A stretch of 64,000 nt of DNA from Candidatus Vecturithrix granuli (lineage in GTDB: Bacteria; Moduliflexota; Moduliflexia; Moduliflexales; Moduliflexaceae). The translations under genes were made by a program, and so were the position numbers. The stretch is taken from the NCBI GenBank assembly GCA_000739535.1, contig DF820466.1:146573-210572 (forward strand), written 5' to 3'. The notes below the pieces were generated by a model. That model ran no database searches, was not told where the DNA came from, and worked only from the letters and a program-made list of their open reading frames with translations. Shown here one piece after another: positions 1-8,531 of the stretch (within the stretch, counting starts at the first letter, position 1; each line of letters begins with the position of its first letter).

Positions 1-944
1 TCAATGCTATCCTCTTCCTGAAAGTCGAGTTTGAGCCGATACAGCGGAAAATCAAAACCTTCCGGCGCGGCTGACATCGGACAATAGATCATTTCATTGG
101 CCTTGACTTTCTGGCTCATGGAACCACTGCCATACGCGCTCACCGAGGTATTGAAATTGTAATTAAGACGCTGGCGGAAATCTGCGATCACCGATTGGTC
201 GGAAATCTCGCAGCGGGGAGGATTGATGTCGAATTCATGCGGAACTGCTCGATTGCCAAAAATCTTTTCTTTGCCCTGCTCGGCCAGTATCCGTTGAAGA
301 GCGATAATATTGACTCCGCGCCGCCGCAGATTCATAGCAAGCGTGGCGCTGTGTTCAAGCACGCTCAATCGGTGTAAGCCTTGTTCCGGGGTACGGCCAA
401 TTGTAAAGGGGCCATGTCCTCTGACGATGGTCACGATGTTCTCTTCCAGATATTTGGGAATGCGTTCTTCCATTTCCGGCGATCCCACTGGTTGAATGTA
501 ACTGCCGACTTTGATTGCACCAAGTGTGTATGCACCGAACAGGTCAAGGGGATAGAATTCAAATTCATCCCGCCCTTTCTGATCCTGCCCCAGATAGCGC
601 AAAAAAATCTGGGTTTCGACCGTATCAAAAGAAATCATCGTGCTTTGAATCGAATGGGCATGCACAATCGCTTGTGCTTCGGGAATCTGTAAAATTTTGC
701 GGTGAATCGTGGATTCCGTTGATCCGCGCGCATCGCCCCAACTGACATCAGAAAATTTGACCGGCACAATATCGCGTGGAATTAACGCCCCGCACTGGGA
801 CCCGCTCGCCGTGATATAAAACAAATCCGGATCGTCCGGGTCGCGCATCGAAAGATTGCCGCTATGCGTATTGTTGGCGTTAATGCGAGCTAACGCCACT
901 CCGACGAGATACAATTTTTCGTAAATAGAACGTATATCTGCCAT
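1..944 (-). CDS. Class II aldolase/adducin-family protein, 3' end beyond window
   Basis: Reading the minus strand from an ATG at 944 gives 314 open codons that run off the left edge, so the C-terminus is missing. The first ~215 residues are a class II aldolase/adducin fold. Visible are SGN near residue 30, a catalytic-type Glu at about 77, the HAH zinc pair at 95-97 and a third His at about 177 in RGHGPF. These zinc enzymes cleave or epimerise sugar phosphates such as fuculose-1-P or ribulose-5-P. The protein continues at least 100 residues past the usual ~215-residue length, and I do not recognise that extension. No convincing Shine-Dalgarno precedes the ATG; the bases there belong to the flank of a long hairpin. 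It lies just downstream of the AOR gene on the same strand. Substrate unknown. Confidence 0.8.
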   Translation of the reverse strand, partial: MADIRSIYEKLYLVGVALARINANNTHSGNLSMRDPDDPDLFYITASGSQCGALIPRDIVPVKFSDVSWGDARGSTESTIHRKILQIPEAQAIVHAHSIQSTMISFDTVETQIFLRYLGQDQKGRDEFEFYPLDLFGAYTLGAIKVGSYIQPVGSPEMEERIPKYLEENIVTIVRGHGPFTIGRTPEQGLHRLSVLEHSATLAMNLRRRGVNIIALQRILAEQGKEKIFGNRAVPHEFDINPPRCEISDQSVIADFRQRLNYNFNTSVSAYGSGSMSQKVKANEMIYCPMSAAPEGFDFPLYRLKLDFQEEDSI

Positions 945-952
945 TGTTGATC

Positions 953-1041
953 ACTACAAGGATTTCTCATAAGCAAGGATTTGGAGTGTCAAAGCTCTGC
1001 TTTGACACTCCAAATCCTTGCTTATGAGAAATCCCTGTAGT
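953..1041. repeat. Near-perfect 43-bp inverted repeat (ACTACAAGGATT family)
   Basis: Arms 953-995 and 999-1041 are complementary over 43 positions with a single mismatch, around a 3-nt loop (TCT). The outer ends read ACTACAAGGATTT and its complement, an end sequence shared with elements near 9.9-10.06 kb and 45.7 kb. It starts 1 nt after the AOR stop codon and ends 8 nt before the aldolase start, so it fills nearly the whole gap. Confidence 0.9.
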
Positions 1042-1042
1042 T

Positions 1043-3052
1043 CTACACAAAATCCTGTAATTCCAATTTATGAATGGTGTCCTGAGTCGGGATACCCTCC
1101 TCATCCCATCCCAGCGATTGATAATATTCCTGGTGCATTTGCTCAAAGGCGTCGCGATTGCAGACGGCAATACGCTCGCCGGTATCAACCGGGATTTCAA
1201 AAAAACGAGCAGGCAGCCAGTCATCATTTTTTGTAAAACCGCAGCGAATATTGAACAGGCGTTCCAGAGTCAGCGTGCGCCAGGCGGTTTTTTGGAGCAG
1301 CCCGGCGTTATAAGACAGACCGGTCACGGCATTCACCAGCAAAGCATATTCATCTAAGGTAATGGAAAATGAGCTGTAAACGCAAGCCCCGATAATATCA
1401 AGGACGGTATTGCTGAACGCGGCATTTTTCGAGATCAACGCGCTGCCTTCAATCCGATCTCCCGGCCATTCGGCGTACCCGGCGCAATAATCTTTCGCCG
1501 CTGTGTAACCGCCTTCCAGATGACAGGCCCCGCGATGACTCATTTCATAGCCCAAAGCTTGCGTAAAGGACGTGCGCGGATCGTATGCCGGCATCTCCTG
1601 TTTTTTGATCGTCATCGAGAATTCCGGATGTCCGTAACGTTCACAAAAACGATATGAACCTGAGGCCAGATATTTGCCAATCCCGCGCAAATTGCCGATC
1701 TCGTGTACCAGGGGAGCCAGAATGTCGGCATTGCCAAACGCCGGTTCGCCATACTGTTCAATAAAGGTTTTTGTATCCTCTAATAACTGTTTTTCTTGCG
1801 AAGAAGCCGCATTTCCCTGAGATTTCACGTATTCATACAGTTCAATAAATGCGGCAATCGTTCCCCCTAAGGAAATAGTGTCAACGCCATAGCGGTTGGC
1901 CCAGTAATTCGCCTGCACAATTACGGGTAAGTTATAGATGGATAAATTCGCTCCTAACAATGCCACGGTTTCAAATTCCGGGCCTTCACCTTCATCAATC
2001 AGATTGCCTTCCCCATCGATCAACTGGGTTTTGCGTTTACACAAAATCGGACAGCTGTAACAGGTGCCCTTTTTGACCTTGACCTTCGTTACTCCGGGTT
2101 TGGCTTTGGCCGCGTGTTGACGCAGGGCTTCTCCGGTGATTCGTTCAATATCTTCCGGTTTGTGATACGTATCTCGCATGTTATTATGAACAAGTTGTCC
2201 GTAATTATTCACCATGCCGCATAGACAGAGAGACCCCATTGAGGAGAGCGAGCCATAGTGCTCTTCTTTGCGGGAAAATTTGCCGACCTCAAGTTTGATT
2301 TTGGCCTTGAACGCGGCTCCGCTTTCGTTTTTGAAATCCAAACTTTCTTCATCAGCAACTTCTATCGTTATAGATCGATCCGGAACAACCGCAATCGCAT
2401 ACAAATTTTTCGCGCCAAACACAGCCCCGCCGCCGCCGCGTCCCAGGGAACGGCCTTTATCGTTGGTGATTGAGGCAAAATAGGCCCCTAATTTTCCAGC
2501 CTGTCCAATGGTAAGAACACGGGCACCTTGCGGGAGTTCGGCGGCTAACGTGTTTGTTGTATCTCTGGTATTGGCCTCTCGAAAGCGGTCGGCGGTGTGA
2601 AATTCGACTCCGGCGCTTGAAATCACCAGATAGATTGGGGTATCCGCTTTCCCGGTGATATACAGCACATCGTAGCCTGTTTTCTTGAGCGCGACGCCCC
2701 AGTAACCGCCGGAATCGCTGCTGCCAAGCCCTTCGGTGAGAGGAGACTTAAAATTCGCATGAAATCGTCCCGAAGTCGGCATTTTGGTGCCGGTCGTCGG
2801 TGCTGTGGCAATAATCAGCGGATTGTCCGGCGATAACGGATCGACCTCGGCAAACGCATTGCGATAGCGATCGTTTTGCTCAAGCCTTGAAAAATGCTGA
2901 AATAAAAATGCGATTCCCAGTCCTCGCCCGCCAAGAAAGCGTGCCGCGAGGTCAGGAGCCAACGGTTCAGCATGATACGTCTGCAAGTCAAGATCGACAA
3001 ATAATACCTTACCCATATATCCTTTGGGTAAGTGCATGGTATTTTCTTGCAT
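1043..3052 (-). CDS. Aldehyde:ferredoxin oxidoreductase (AOR family)
   Basis: A 669-residue protein of the tungsten/molybdenum bis-pterin AOR family, which oxidises aldehydes to carboxylates with ferredoxin. The N-terminal AOR domain (GYMGKVLFVDLDLQ, then FLGGRGLG at about 39-46) is clear. The [4Fe-4S] ligands appear as C331-x2-C334-x3-C338, with the fourth Cys at 557 in DIIGAC. A DPR...GYEMSHRG stretch at about 491-508 is the usual pterin-proximal region. It is somewhat longer than typical ~610-residue members, with small insertions near 53-75 and 235-265. The start is supported by AGAGGA about 8 nt upstream. Cytoplasmic. Substrate subfamily (AOR, FOR, GOR or benzoyl-CoA-reductase type) cannot be assigned from sequence alone. 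No pterin-synthesis gene adjoins it. Confidence 0.93.
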   Translation of the reverse strand: MQENTMHLPKGYMGKVLFVDLDLQTYHAEPLAPDLAARFLGGRGLGIAFLFQHFSRLEQNDRYRNAFAEVDPLSPDNPLIIATAPTTGTKMPTSGRFHANFKSPLTEGLGSSDSGGYWGVALKKTGYDVLYITGKADTPIYLVISSAGVEFHTADRFREANTRDTTNTLAAELPQGARVLTIGQAGKLGAYFASITNDKGRSLGRGGGGAVFGAKNLYAIAVVPDRSITIEVADEESLDFKNESGAAFKAKIKLEVGKFSRKEEHYGSLSSMGSLCLCGMVNNYGQLVHNNMRDTYHKPEDIERITGEALRQHAAKAKPGVTKVKVKKGTCYSCPILCKRKTQLIDGEGNLIDEGEGPEFETVALLGANLSIYNLPVIVQANYWANRYGVDTISLGGTIAAFIELYEYVKSQGNAASSQEKQLLEDTKTFIEQYGEPAFGNADILAPLVHEIGNLRGIGKYLASGSYRFCERYGHPEFSMTIKKQEMPAYDPRTSFTQALGYEMSHRGACHLEGGYTAAKDYCAGYAEWPGDRIEGSALISKNAAFSNTVLDIIGACVYSSFSITLDEYALLVNAVTGLSYNAGLLQKTAWRTLTLERLFNIRCGFTKNDDWLPARFFEIPVDTGERIAVCNRDAFEQMHQEYYQSLGWDEEGIPTQDTIHKLELQDFV

Positions 3053-3315
3053 GAATATATCCTCTTCTATTGTGTAGTCGTATTTAGTGAATTGTTGCGG
3101 AAATTCGTATTCTCAGTCCTGCAACAATTTACGGCCTGATCAGACTTTCCTTCTCCGCGTACTAAATTGAATACGATCCAAGAATTTTTACTGTGATAAT
3201 AAAACATGCCATGAAGATAGCATGAAAATTGTCAAGAAGAATGATAGGCTTGTGGACCAGTTCTTCGTCCTGATACACTCTCCCAAATGAGGAATCTATT
3301 TCTGCTTATTCTTGA

Positions 3316-4683
3316 TTATTCAATTTTCGCTAATACGTGCAAAATGTATTTCTGTTTATTAGCGTCTGAGCGCAGATGCAGATGTTCGAGGTGTCGCCGG
3401 TTATGAAGGAACATCTTTTCATAATCAAAGTCATACAACCTGGTCAACACGTGTTCAACCACTTCTGCGGTGCTGGGGTCGCTAGTCATTGGGACGAGCA
3501 GCATACTTTGAGTTTCCGGGGAGTATTCAGGGATGATGTCACGCAGAGAATGCCCCTTGGTCAATCTTCGTTGCAGCTCTTTGATTTCATACCAGGCAAA
3601 TAACATCGCGTCTTGATATTGTTGCAAGACCTGGATTTGCTGTTGTTTGTTCATTGTTACGACATCATGTCCTTTGCTCAAGAGCGTTTCATCTTCAATG
3701 CGCGCCAGACGGGATTCGATCAGATCAGCAGAATAGTCGGCATAGAAGTAGTTCACCAGAAATTCGATGACCCGTTGTTTGTCCTGTAACGGGATAAATT
3801 GCACGGTGGGGCCATCTTCAGGTTGATAGTCTTTCTGCTGGTAGATCACAACGGTTTTTGAGGGCGCAGCTTTGGCTTTGGTTTCAAGCGGCTTCTGGCG
3901 GATTGGCTCGATGACCCCATAATCTTCAGGTGCCAAAGTGGTCAACGGATCGCCAGTAAGATCGAGCAGAAAATGTTCCTGATCCGGGCGTGTGACCTGT
4001 AAGGGGTTTTGACTCTCCACATTTCGAAAGATCGCCACTCCGCCAAATAAGCGCGTATAAAATGAGCTGAAGGATTTGCTCGTCTGAATCGGACGTAAAT
4101 CATATTCACGAATATCCCCCACCTGTCCGACAAGCTGCAAGATTTTTTTCGGAAGCGCGCTCTCGTTCTCAAGCAGCAAATCCGGGTTGGTTTGTAGTTG
4201 TTTGACATAGCCCTGTAATTCCCGCGCTTTGGAGAGAAATTTTGAGGGCGTGTGCAATTCCAGGTGGACCCGTTCGATCAACAATAAATCTTCCAGGGTC
4301 TCATACGCTCGCACTCCATCGTCAAGTTCCCCGTACATGCCATCCACGCGTGTCGCCAGGCTGATGCCGGACAGATACTGCTGGTACAACATGGCGAGCA
4401 ATTCGCCGTCAAAGGAAAACTCTTCGTGTAGTAAATCTGCATTCTTTTGATCCGGCGAGACCACGATACAATAACGGTGAGCGGGGCCGGACTGCAGATA
4501 ATTTTCCCCGAGTTCCTCTTCCAATTCCCGCGACTCTCCGCGTTGATCAATATAAAATGAGGTCTGGCTGGTGCGTTTCCCGACGGCGGCTTCCAGGGCG
4601 CGATTGTAGTTTTCGACCAGATCCCCTTGTACATGAAACAGCGTCTCAATAAGCATCCCATTGCGACTCAATGATTCTAACAT
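3316..4683 (-). CDS. Uncharacterised protein of AAA+ cluster (DUF6638-like)
   Basis: A 455-residue soluble protein without signal peptide or membrane segment. From memory its N-terminal pattern (YNRALEAA, then a FYIDQRGESRELEEELGENY segment, then IVVSPDQKNADLL) resembles the DUF6638 family, which is found beside AAA+ ATPases and coiled-coil proteins. I cannot verify that by search. The C-terminal half is helical, with heptad-like runs near 330-400 that end in HLHLRSDANKQKYILH. It is the last gene of the minus-strand cluster. It begins 3 nt after the brnA stop, so it is probably translated by coupling with the antitoxin gene. The likely ancestral neighbour is the AAA+ ATPase upstream. No catalytic motif is recognised. 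Confidence 0.6.
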   Translation of the reverse strand: MLESLSRNGMLIETLFHVQGDLVENYNRALEAAVGKRTSQTSFYIDQRGESRELEEELGENYLQSGPAHRYCIVVSPDQKNADLLHEEFSFDGELLAMLYQQYLSGISLATRVDGMYGELDDGVRAYETLEDLLLIERVHLELHTPSKFLSKARELQGYVKQLQTNPDLLLENESALPKKILQLVGQVGDIREYDLRPIQTSKSFSSFYTRLFGGVAIFRNVESQNPLQVTRPDQEHFLLDLTGDPLTTLAPEDYGVIEPIRQKPLETKAKAAPSKTVVIYQQKDYQPEDGPTVQFIPLQDKQRVIEFLVNYFYADYSADLIESRLARIEDETLLSKGHDVVTMNKQQQIQVLQQYQDAMLFAWYEIKELQRRLTKGHSLRDIIPEYSPETQSMLLVPMTSDPSTAEVVEHVLTRLYDFDYEKMFLHNRRHLEHLHLRSDANKQKYILHVLAKIE

Positions 4684-4686
4684 AGT

Positions 4687-5028
4687 TCAAAATGTTCCTT
4701 CTCTCGTTTGTTGTGAATGCAACTGGACTACAGAAAATGTTTGCTGGAGTACATGCTCAATTTCCTCACGGAAAAGATCTTTCATCGTTTTTGCGGAAAG
4801 CCATTCTCGCAACGCCTGATTAATTAAGTTTTCACAACTTTGAGCTTCTGAGACCATCTCGTGAAAATGTTCAAGGATATCTTCGTCAATATGAATAGCT
4901 GTTTTCATTCGCGCTGCTTCAAAGCGTTGTTTTCGAGCGACTGGACCTCGTTGAATACGTGCTGAATCCGGTGGATGTTCGCGCATATATTGTTGATAAT
5001 CAAATTCTTCCTTTTTGATAGTATTCAT
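4687..5028 (-). CDS. brnA: BrnA-like ribbon-helix-helix antitoxin
   Basis: A 113-residue protein starting at MNTIKKEEFDY. An upstream in-frame ATG at 5100 would overlap the toxin gene and is less likely. The region around residues 41-75 (MKTAIHIDEDILEHF...CENLINQALREWL) is the BrnA/CopG-type DNA-binding and dimerisation motif. BrnA antitoxins neutralise BrnT and autoregulate the operon. The toxin-like gene ends 4 nt upstream, in the usual brnT-brnA order. The C-terminal ~30 residues form an amphipathic helix with many Gln and Glu, longer than in many BrnA proteins. The stop lies only 3 nt before the next gene start, which makes the antitoxin part of the host operon. Confidence 0.75.
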   Translation of the reverse strand: MNTIKKEEFDYQQYMREHPPDSARIQRGPVARKQRFEAARMKTAIHIDEDILEHFHEMVSEAQSCENLINQALREWLSAKTMKDLFREEIEHVLQQTFSVVQLHSQQTREGTF

Positions 5029-5032
5029 GTAA

Positions 5033-5285
5033 CTATCTCCCTTCCGCATCAAATGCAGTGATGATACGATATAGAGGTAAATCTTCTTCGCTATATACAA
5101 TAACTAATATTCGATTCCAGGGAGTTTGACCTATCCATAACCAACGATTTTCATATCCTTGAGGATCTGGAGCCCTCAGCACCATTGGGATCGTCAAATG
5201 CAGCAACAACTTCGTGAAATTTCAGATGGTGTTTTTTTACGACGGTAGAATATTTTTCTTCATCCCAATTAAAACCAATATCCAT
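5033..5285 (-). pseudogene. brnT: BrnT-like toxin, frameshifted
   Basis: From the ATG at 5285 the minus strand reads MDIGFNWDEEKYSTVVKKHH, followed by FHEVVAAFDDPNGAE, a typical BrnT start. Reading then fails at a TGA after SSRI. A +1 shift at the CCC run near 5173-5175 restores APDPQGYENRWLWIGQ and continues to RIITAFDAEGR and a stop at 5033, ending where BrnT should. BrnT toxins are small ribonucleases of RelE-like fold that are inhibited by BrnA. One base in the homopolymer is extra, either a real inactivating mutation or an assembly error. The gene is too short in either frame to appear as a long ORF. It sits between the AAA+ ATPase and brnA. Confidence 0.75.
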
Positions 5286-5304
5286 TGTATTATGAAACCC
5301 GTAT

Positions 5305-7266
5305 TCAAAATTGTAAGGCTTTCTTGATCGTGTCTTCTTTTTGGCGCAACATATCGCGCATCAAGCTTTTTAAGGCTTCGAGCCTGGCGAAATCGGCCTG
5401 AGTGCCCTGGTCAAGCTGTTCCTGGTAATATTGGATTTGCGCCTGCACGTCCCACATCAAACTATTGTAGCCGCGCGTCACATGCCCTTCGGCTTCGGTT
5501 TTGGCGAAGCGTTCTTCCGAATCGAAATAGCGCTGCGCTTCCTGGAACAGAATGTCAGGGGTGATCGGTTCGTAGAGTTCAATCAATTTCTGCACTTTGG
5601 TTTCAAAGGGCTGGTCAAAATAAAGCGACCGATTCTCAAACCATTCGCGCGGCAGATCGAAATCGGCGCTGCGTTCTTTGATCGCTTCCATAATCGCCCG
5701 CGACGAACGGCCGGTAATTTTAGGATTTTTCTCTTTGAGTTCCGCCACAAAGCGTCCGAAATCGAGCAACGTCGCGCCTTTGTATTTCTGAAATTCCTCA
5801 GCCATGTAAGCCGCAACATCCGATCCGCTGCTCTTCTCTTCCTTGCCGGAAACCTGCGTGGCAAAGGGGTCGTAGCCTTTTTCGATGCGCACCAGGTTAT
5901 TTTTAAAGAGCTTGCCGCCTAAAATCAGCATAATATCGGCAAAATCTTCAGCAGTCGTCGGCCCGTCAATCAGCAAACGATCGTTAAAACGGTTGCGTAA
6001 GGCGTCGTCAAGTCCGGTCGGTTTATTAGAGGCCGCAAAATTGATCACATTGCCGCGCCGCAGGGTAAACACGCCGTCCAGATATTGCATCAAAATGTTG
6101 TTAATATCGTTGTCCGCGCCCTGCGCATCGTTGCGCGAGGAGGTCAGGAGGTCAATGTCATCGAGGATGCCGAGGCTTAACATTGCTGGATTCTGGGTGA
6201 CAGAAAGCCGTTGTAACAGGATTTTGCCGGTTTTGCCGTAATACTCATCTTTGATCGACTGATCCACTGTAAAAATCGTAAAGGGCACGCTGACCTGGGC
6301 GCTGCGTTCTTGCAGTAATGTCATGGCTAAGCGGAACAAAGACGATTTCCCGGTGCCAGGCAAACCGTCGTAGAGGCTGGTCCAGGCTAAGCCGCCAAGC
6401 TCCAGAATCGGATTCATTTGACGCTGAAAATCGTATAACACCAGTCGTTCCACGTAGCGGCTGATTTTCTTTTTGGCGTGACGGTTGCCGACAATTTCTT
6501 CGGGACGGATCGGCTGGAAGGTCAACGCTTGCGCTGCGGCGGGGGCGGCGCTGATACTTTTGTCTTCGTAGCCTTCCAGCACCACAAATTCATCCATGAT
6601 ACGGAATTGATAGCCGCTCAAATGGCGATCAAGGTCGGGATACGCATCTTTCTGCTCCAGCGCGAGGGCGGCGTATTTATCGAACACATCTTTGACAATG
6701 ACGGCAAACGCTAAGGAGGATTCGAATTGTTTCCGAGTTTCTGCCTGTTTCAACAGGTAGGCATAGATTGGGGCTAATAAACGGCGAATTACGGCTTTCT
6801 CCGGTTGGGAGGAATCGAGCGATAACGGTAAATCCGACAGATCCGCTTTCTTTTCTGAGGTCTCCACCCCTTCCGCGCGAATGAGAGCGTCCATCTTTTT
6901 TGAAACATACAGCGACGCGCCGTAAGTCGCATAATCATGGCAGAATCCGCGCAAGCGATCAATCTCCTGATTTCCGGTAAGTTCAGAGCTTGGGGTCGCG
7001 ATCAATTTTTGTTTCAATCCAATTTTATCGGACAGGAGTTCAGAGATCCCTTGAAACACCTGCATCCCTTCACGGATAGCAAGGTAAGTATCCCGTTCCA
7101 CATTGCTCATCACATATTGTTCATCCGGGTCGAGTTTGAGCATCAATTCCGGGAGCGATTGGGTTTTGCCTCCGAAACGATAGGAAGTAAATAGTTCTTC
7201 GACCGGTTCTTTATATTTTGCAATCTGGTCTTTGCCAATATCTACCGGATTATTTTGTTCATGCAT
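5305..7266 (-). CDS. AAA+ ATPase
   Basis: A 653-residue cytoplasmic protein with a helical N-terminal ~250 residues followed by one AAA+ module. Walker A is GLPGTGKS at 301-308 and Walker B is LGILDDID at 365-372. Sensor-1 is the Asn of AASN near 414, and arginine-finger candidates lie in ALRNRF at 422-427. A further helical region follows, with SGRSSRAI-like motif sequence (TGRSSRAIMEAI) typical of the AAA+ lid. The start overlaps the end of the upstream gene by 8 nt, showing translational coupling. Such ATPases remodel or assemble partner proteins, and here the partners are presumably the coiled-coil and unknown proteins of the same cluster. The fold is certain; substrate and role are unknown. 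Confidence 0.85.
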   Translation of the reverse strand: MHEQNNPVDIGKDQIAKYKEPVEELFTSYRFGGKTQSLPELMLKLDPDEQYVMSNVERDTYLAIREGMQVFQGISELLSDKIGLKQKLIATPSSELTGNQEIDRLRGFCHDYATYGASLYVSKKMDALIRAEGVETSEKKADLSDLPLSLDSSQPEKAVIRRLLAPIYAYLLKQAETRKQFESSLAFAVIVKDVFDKYAALALEQKDAYPDLDRHLSGYQFRIMDEFVVLEGYEDKSISAAPAAAQALTFQPIRPEEIVGNRHAKKKISRYVERLVLYDFQRQMNPILELGGLAWTSLYDGLPGTGKSSLFRLAMTLLQERSAQVSVPFTIFTVDQSIKDEYYGKTGKILLQRLSVTQNPAMLSLGILDDIDLLTSSRNDAQGADNDINNILMQYLDGVFTLRRGNVINFAASNKPTGLDDALRNRFNDRLLIDGPTTAEDFADIMLILGGKLFKNNLVRIEKGYDPFATQVSGKEEKSSGSDVAAYMAEEFQKYKGATLLDFGRFVAELKEKNPKITGRSSRAIMEAIKERSADFDLPREWFENRSLYFDQPFETKVQKLIELYEPITPDILFQEAQRYFDSEERFAKTEAEGHVTRGYNSLMWDVQAQIQYYQEQLDQGTQADFARLEALKSLMRDMLRQKEDTIKKALQF

Positions 7267-8389
7267 ACATTTCCCCCGTGCTGGTTATGCCAAACATTTT
7301 GGTCTGGTCCTTCAAGCTGATATTCAGATTATGGACTTTTTGAATCAAACGGTGCGGCATCAGAATATACTGCGGCGACCCTATTACCGGGCTGAAATTC
7401 CCGGTGAATTCATCGCCTGAACGCCAGCCTTTCAACCATTCGCGAAAACCGACCCGCTCTTCTTCGCCGACTCTGAGGACAGTGGATTTGTTAAACATCA
7501 TGATATAATCCTGGGGCGACTCAATCAAGGCCTGAACCGTCGGACTGTTTTCGGTATAGGCGCTGTAAAACGGCCCAATATCAAAGCGTTCGAGATATTC
7601 GAGTTGGACGCCTTCAATATCTTCAATTTTGCGGGCCAGGTAACGCAGCTCAAGGTTCACCACGGTGGATAATCCACCCAGAATGGCCTGCTTCAATGCC
7701 TCTTCCCAGGTTTCGTGATTGGGATAGGTTTTCCCCGGAATTTTTAAATATAACGTATAAAAGCGCGGAATATTGTGATGATCATCCAGACGCTCAAACG
7801 AAAGCGTGCAATAGTGTATCTGCTGCTCTGCCTTCACGTGGACGGGCGGATAAATGCGCAACGGTTCGGGCATCGTGAGCACTTCAAGGGTTTCATAATA
7901 TTTACGGGCAAGCTTTTGCAGAATCACATCGCGCGGAAAAGAGCCGCGAAAGAGCATAAATAAGGCATCATCAACCAATTTCTCATCCTTTGGAAGTTGT
8001 TGCAGTTCCCTGATCGTCTGTTCTTTATCAGTCACCAGAAATTTAAAGTCTCGAACAAACACGGGGAAGCCCGAATCAGTTGGATCGATGGTGCAGGAGA
8101 GCCTGATATCGCTGTTCGGTTTCGAGGCTTCAAGGCGGTGCTTTAACAAAATTGCGTCAAGCGTACCGCTGAGTTTCTTGATATACCGCAAAAATGCAGG
8201 ATTATTGCCGCCGTCATTCGGAAGGTGCTGCACGATTACCCCGCTCATAGCCCGCAGCATACTCGCCAACATGCTTAAATGGGAACGGGCCTCTTCTGAA
8301 CTCAAGGTCTTAAAATTTTTGTGATCCACGTGCAAATCAACGGAATGCTCGACAATCGTGGTTTGACTGCTATCTTTAATTGGCATCAT
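7259..8389 (-). CDS. Uncharacterised protein of AAA+ cluster
   Basis: A 376-residue soluble protein, starting at the ATG at 8389 because GGAGA lies 6 nt upstream; a 22-residue upstream extension has no such site. I recognise no domain. It contains a helical N-terminal third (EEARSHLSMLASMLRAM) and a central mixed region (IHYCTLSFERLDDHHNIPRF). The C-terminal part carries a LELRYLARKIEDIEG helix and ends in SLKDQTKMFGITSTGEMYA. No signal peptide, membrane segment or catalytic motif is visible. Its 3' end overlaps the AAA+ ATPase start by 8 nt, so the two are very likely made in fixed ratio and act together. Confidence 0.7.
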   Translation of the reverse strand: MMPIKDSSQTTIVEHSVDLHVDHKNFKTLSSEEARSHLSMLASMLRAMSGVIVQHLPNDGGNNPAFLRYIKKLSGTLDAILLKHRLEASKPNSDIRLSCTIDPTDSGFPVFVRDFKFLVTDKEQTIRELQQLPKDEKLVDDALFMLFRGSFPRDVILQKLARKYYETLEVLTMPEPLRIYPPVHVKAEQQIHYCTLSFERLDDHHNIPRFYTLYLKIPGKTYPNHETWEEALKQAILGGLSTVVNLELRYLARKIEDIEGVQLEYLERFDIGPFYSAYTENSPTVQALIESPQDYIMMFNKSTVLRVGEEERVGFREWLKGWRSGDEFTGNFSPVIGSPQYILMPHRLIQKVHNLNISLKDQTKMFGITSTGEMYA

Positions 8390-8531
8390 GCTCGTTCTCC
8401 ATTCCCTCCGTCTGGGGGTCAATACCTGTCGCTTCTGCAAGAAACACCTGTTCATACAAGGTTTCTGCCATGACTCTCTTCTTTCTCATACGCTGAGTTT
8501 GCCCGTTCAGTATGACACCGAACGGTTCAAA

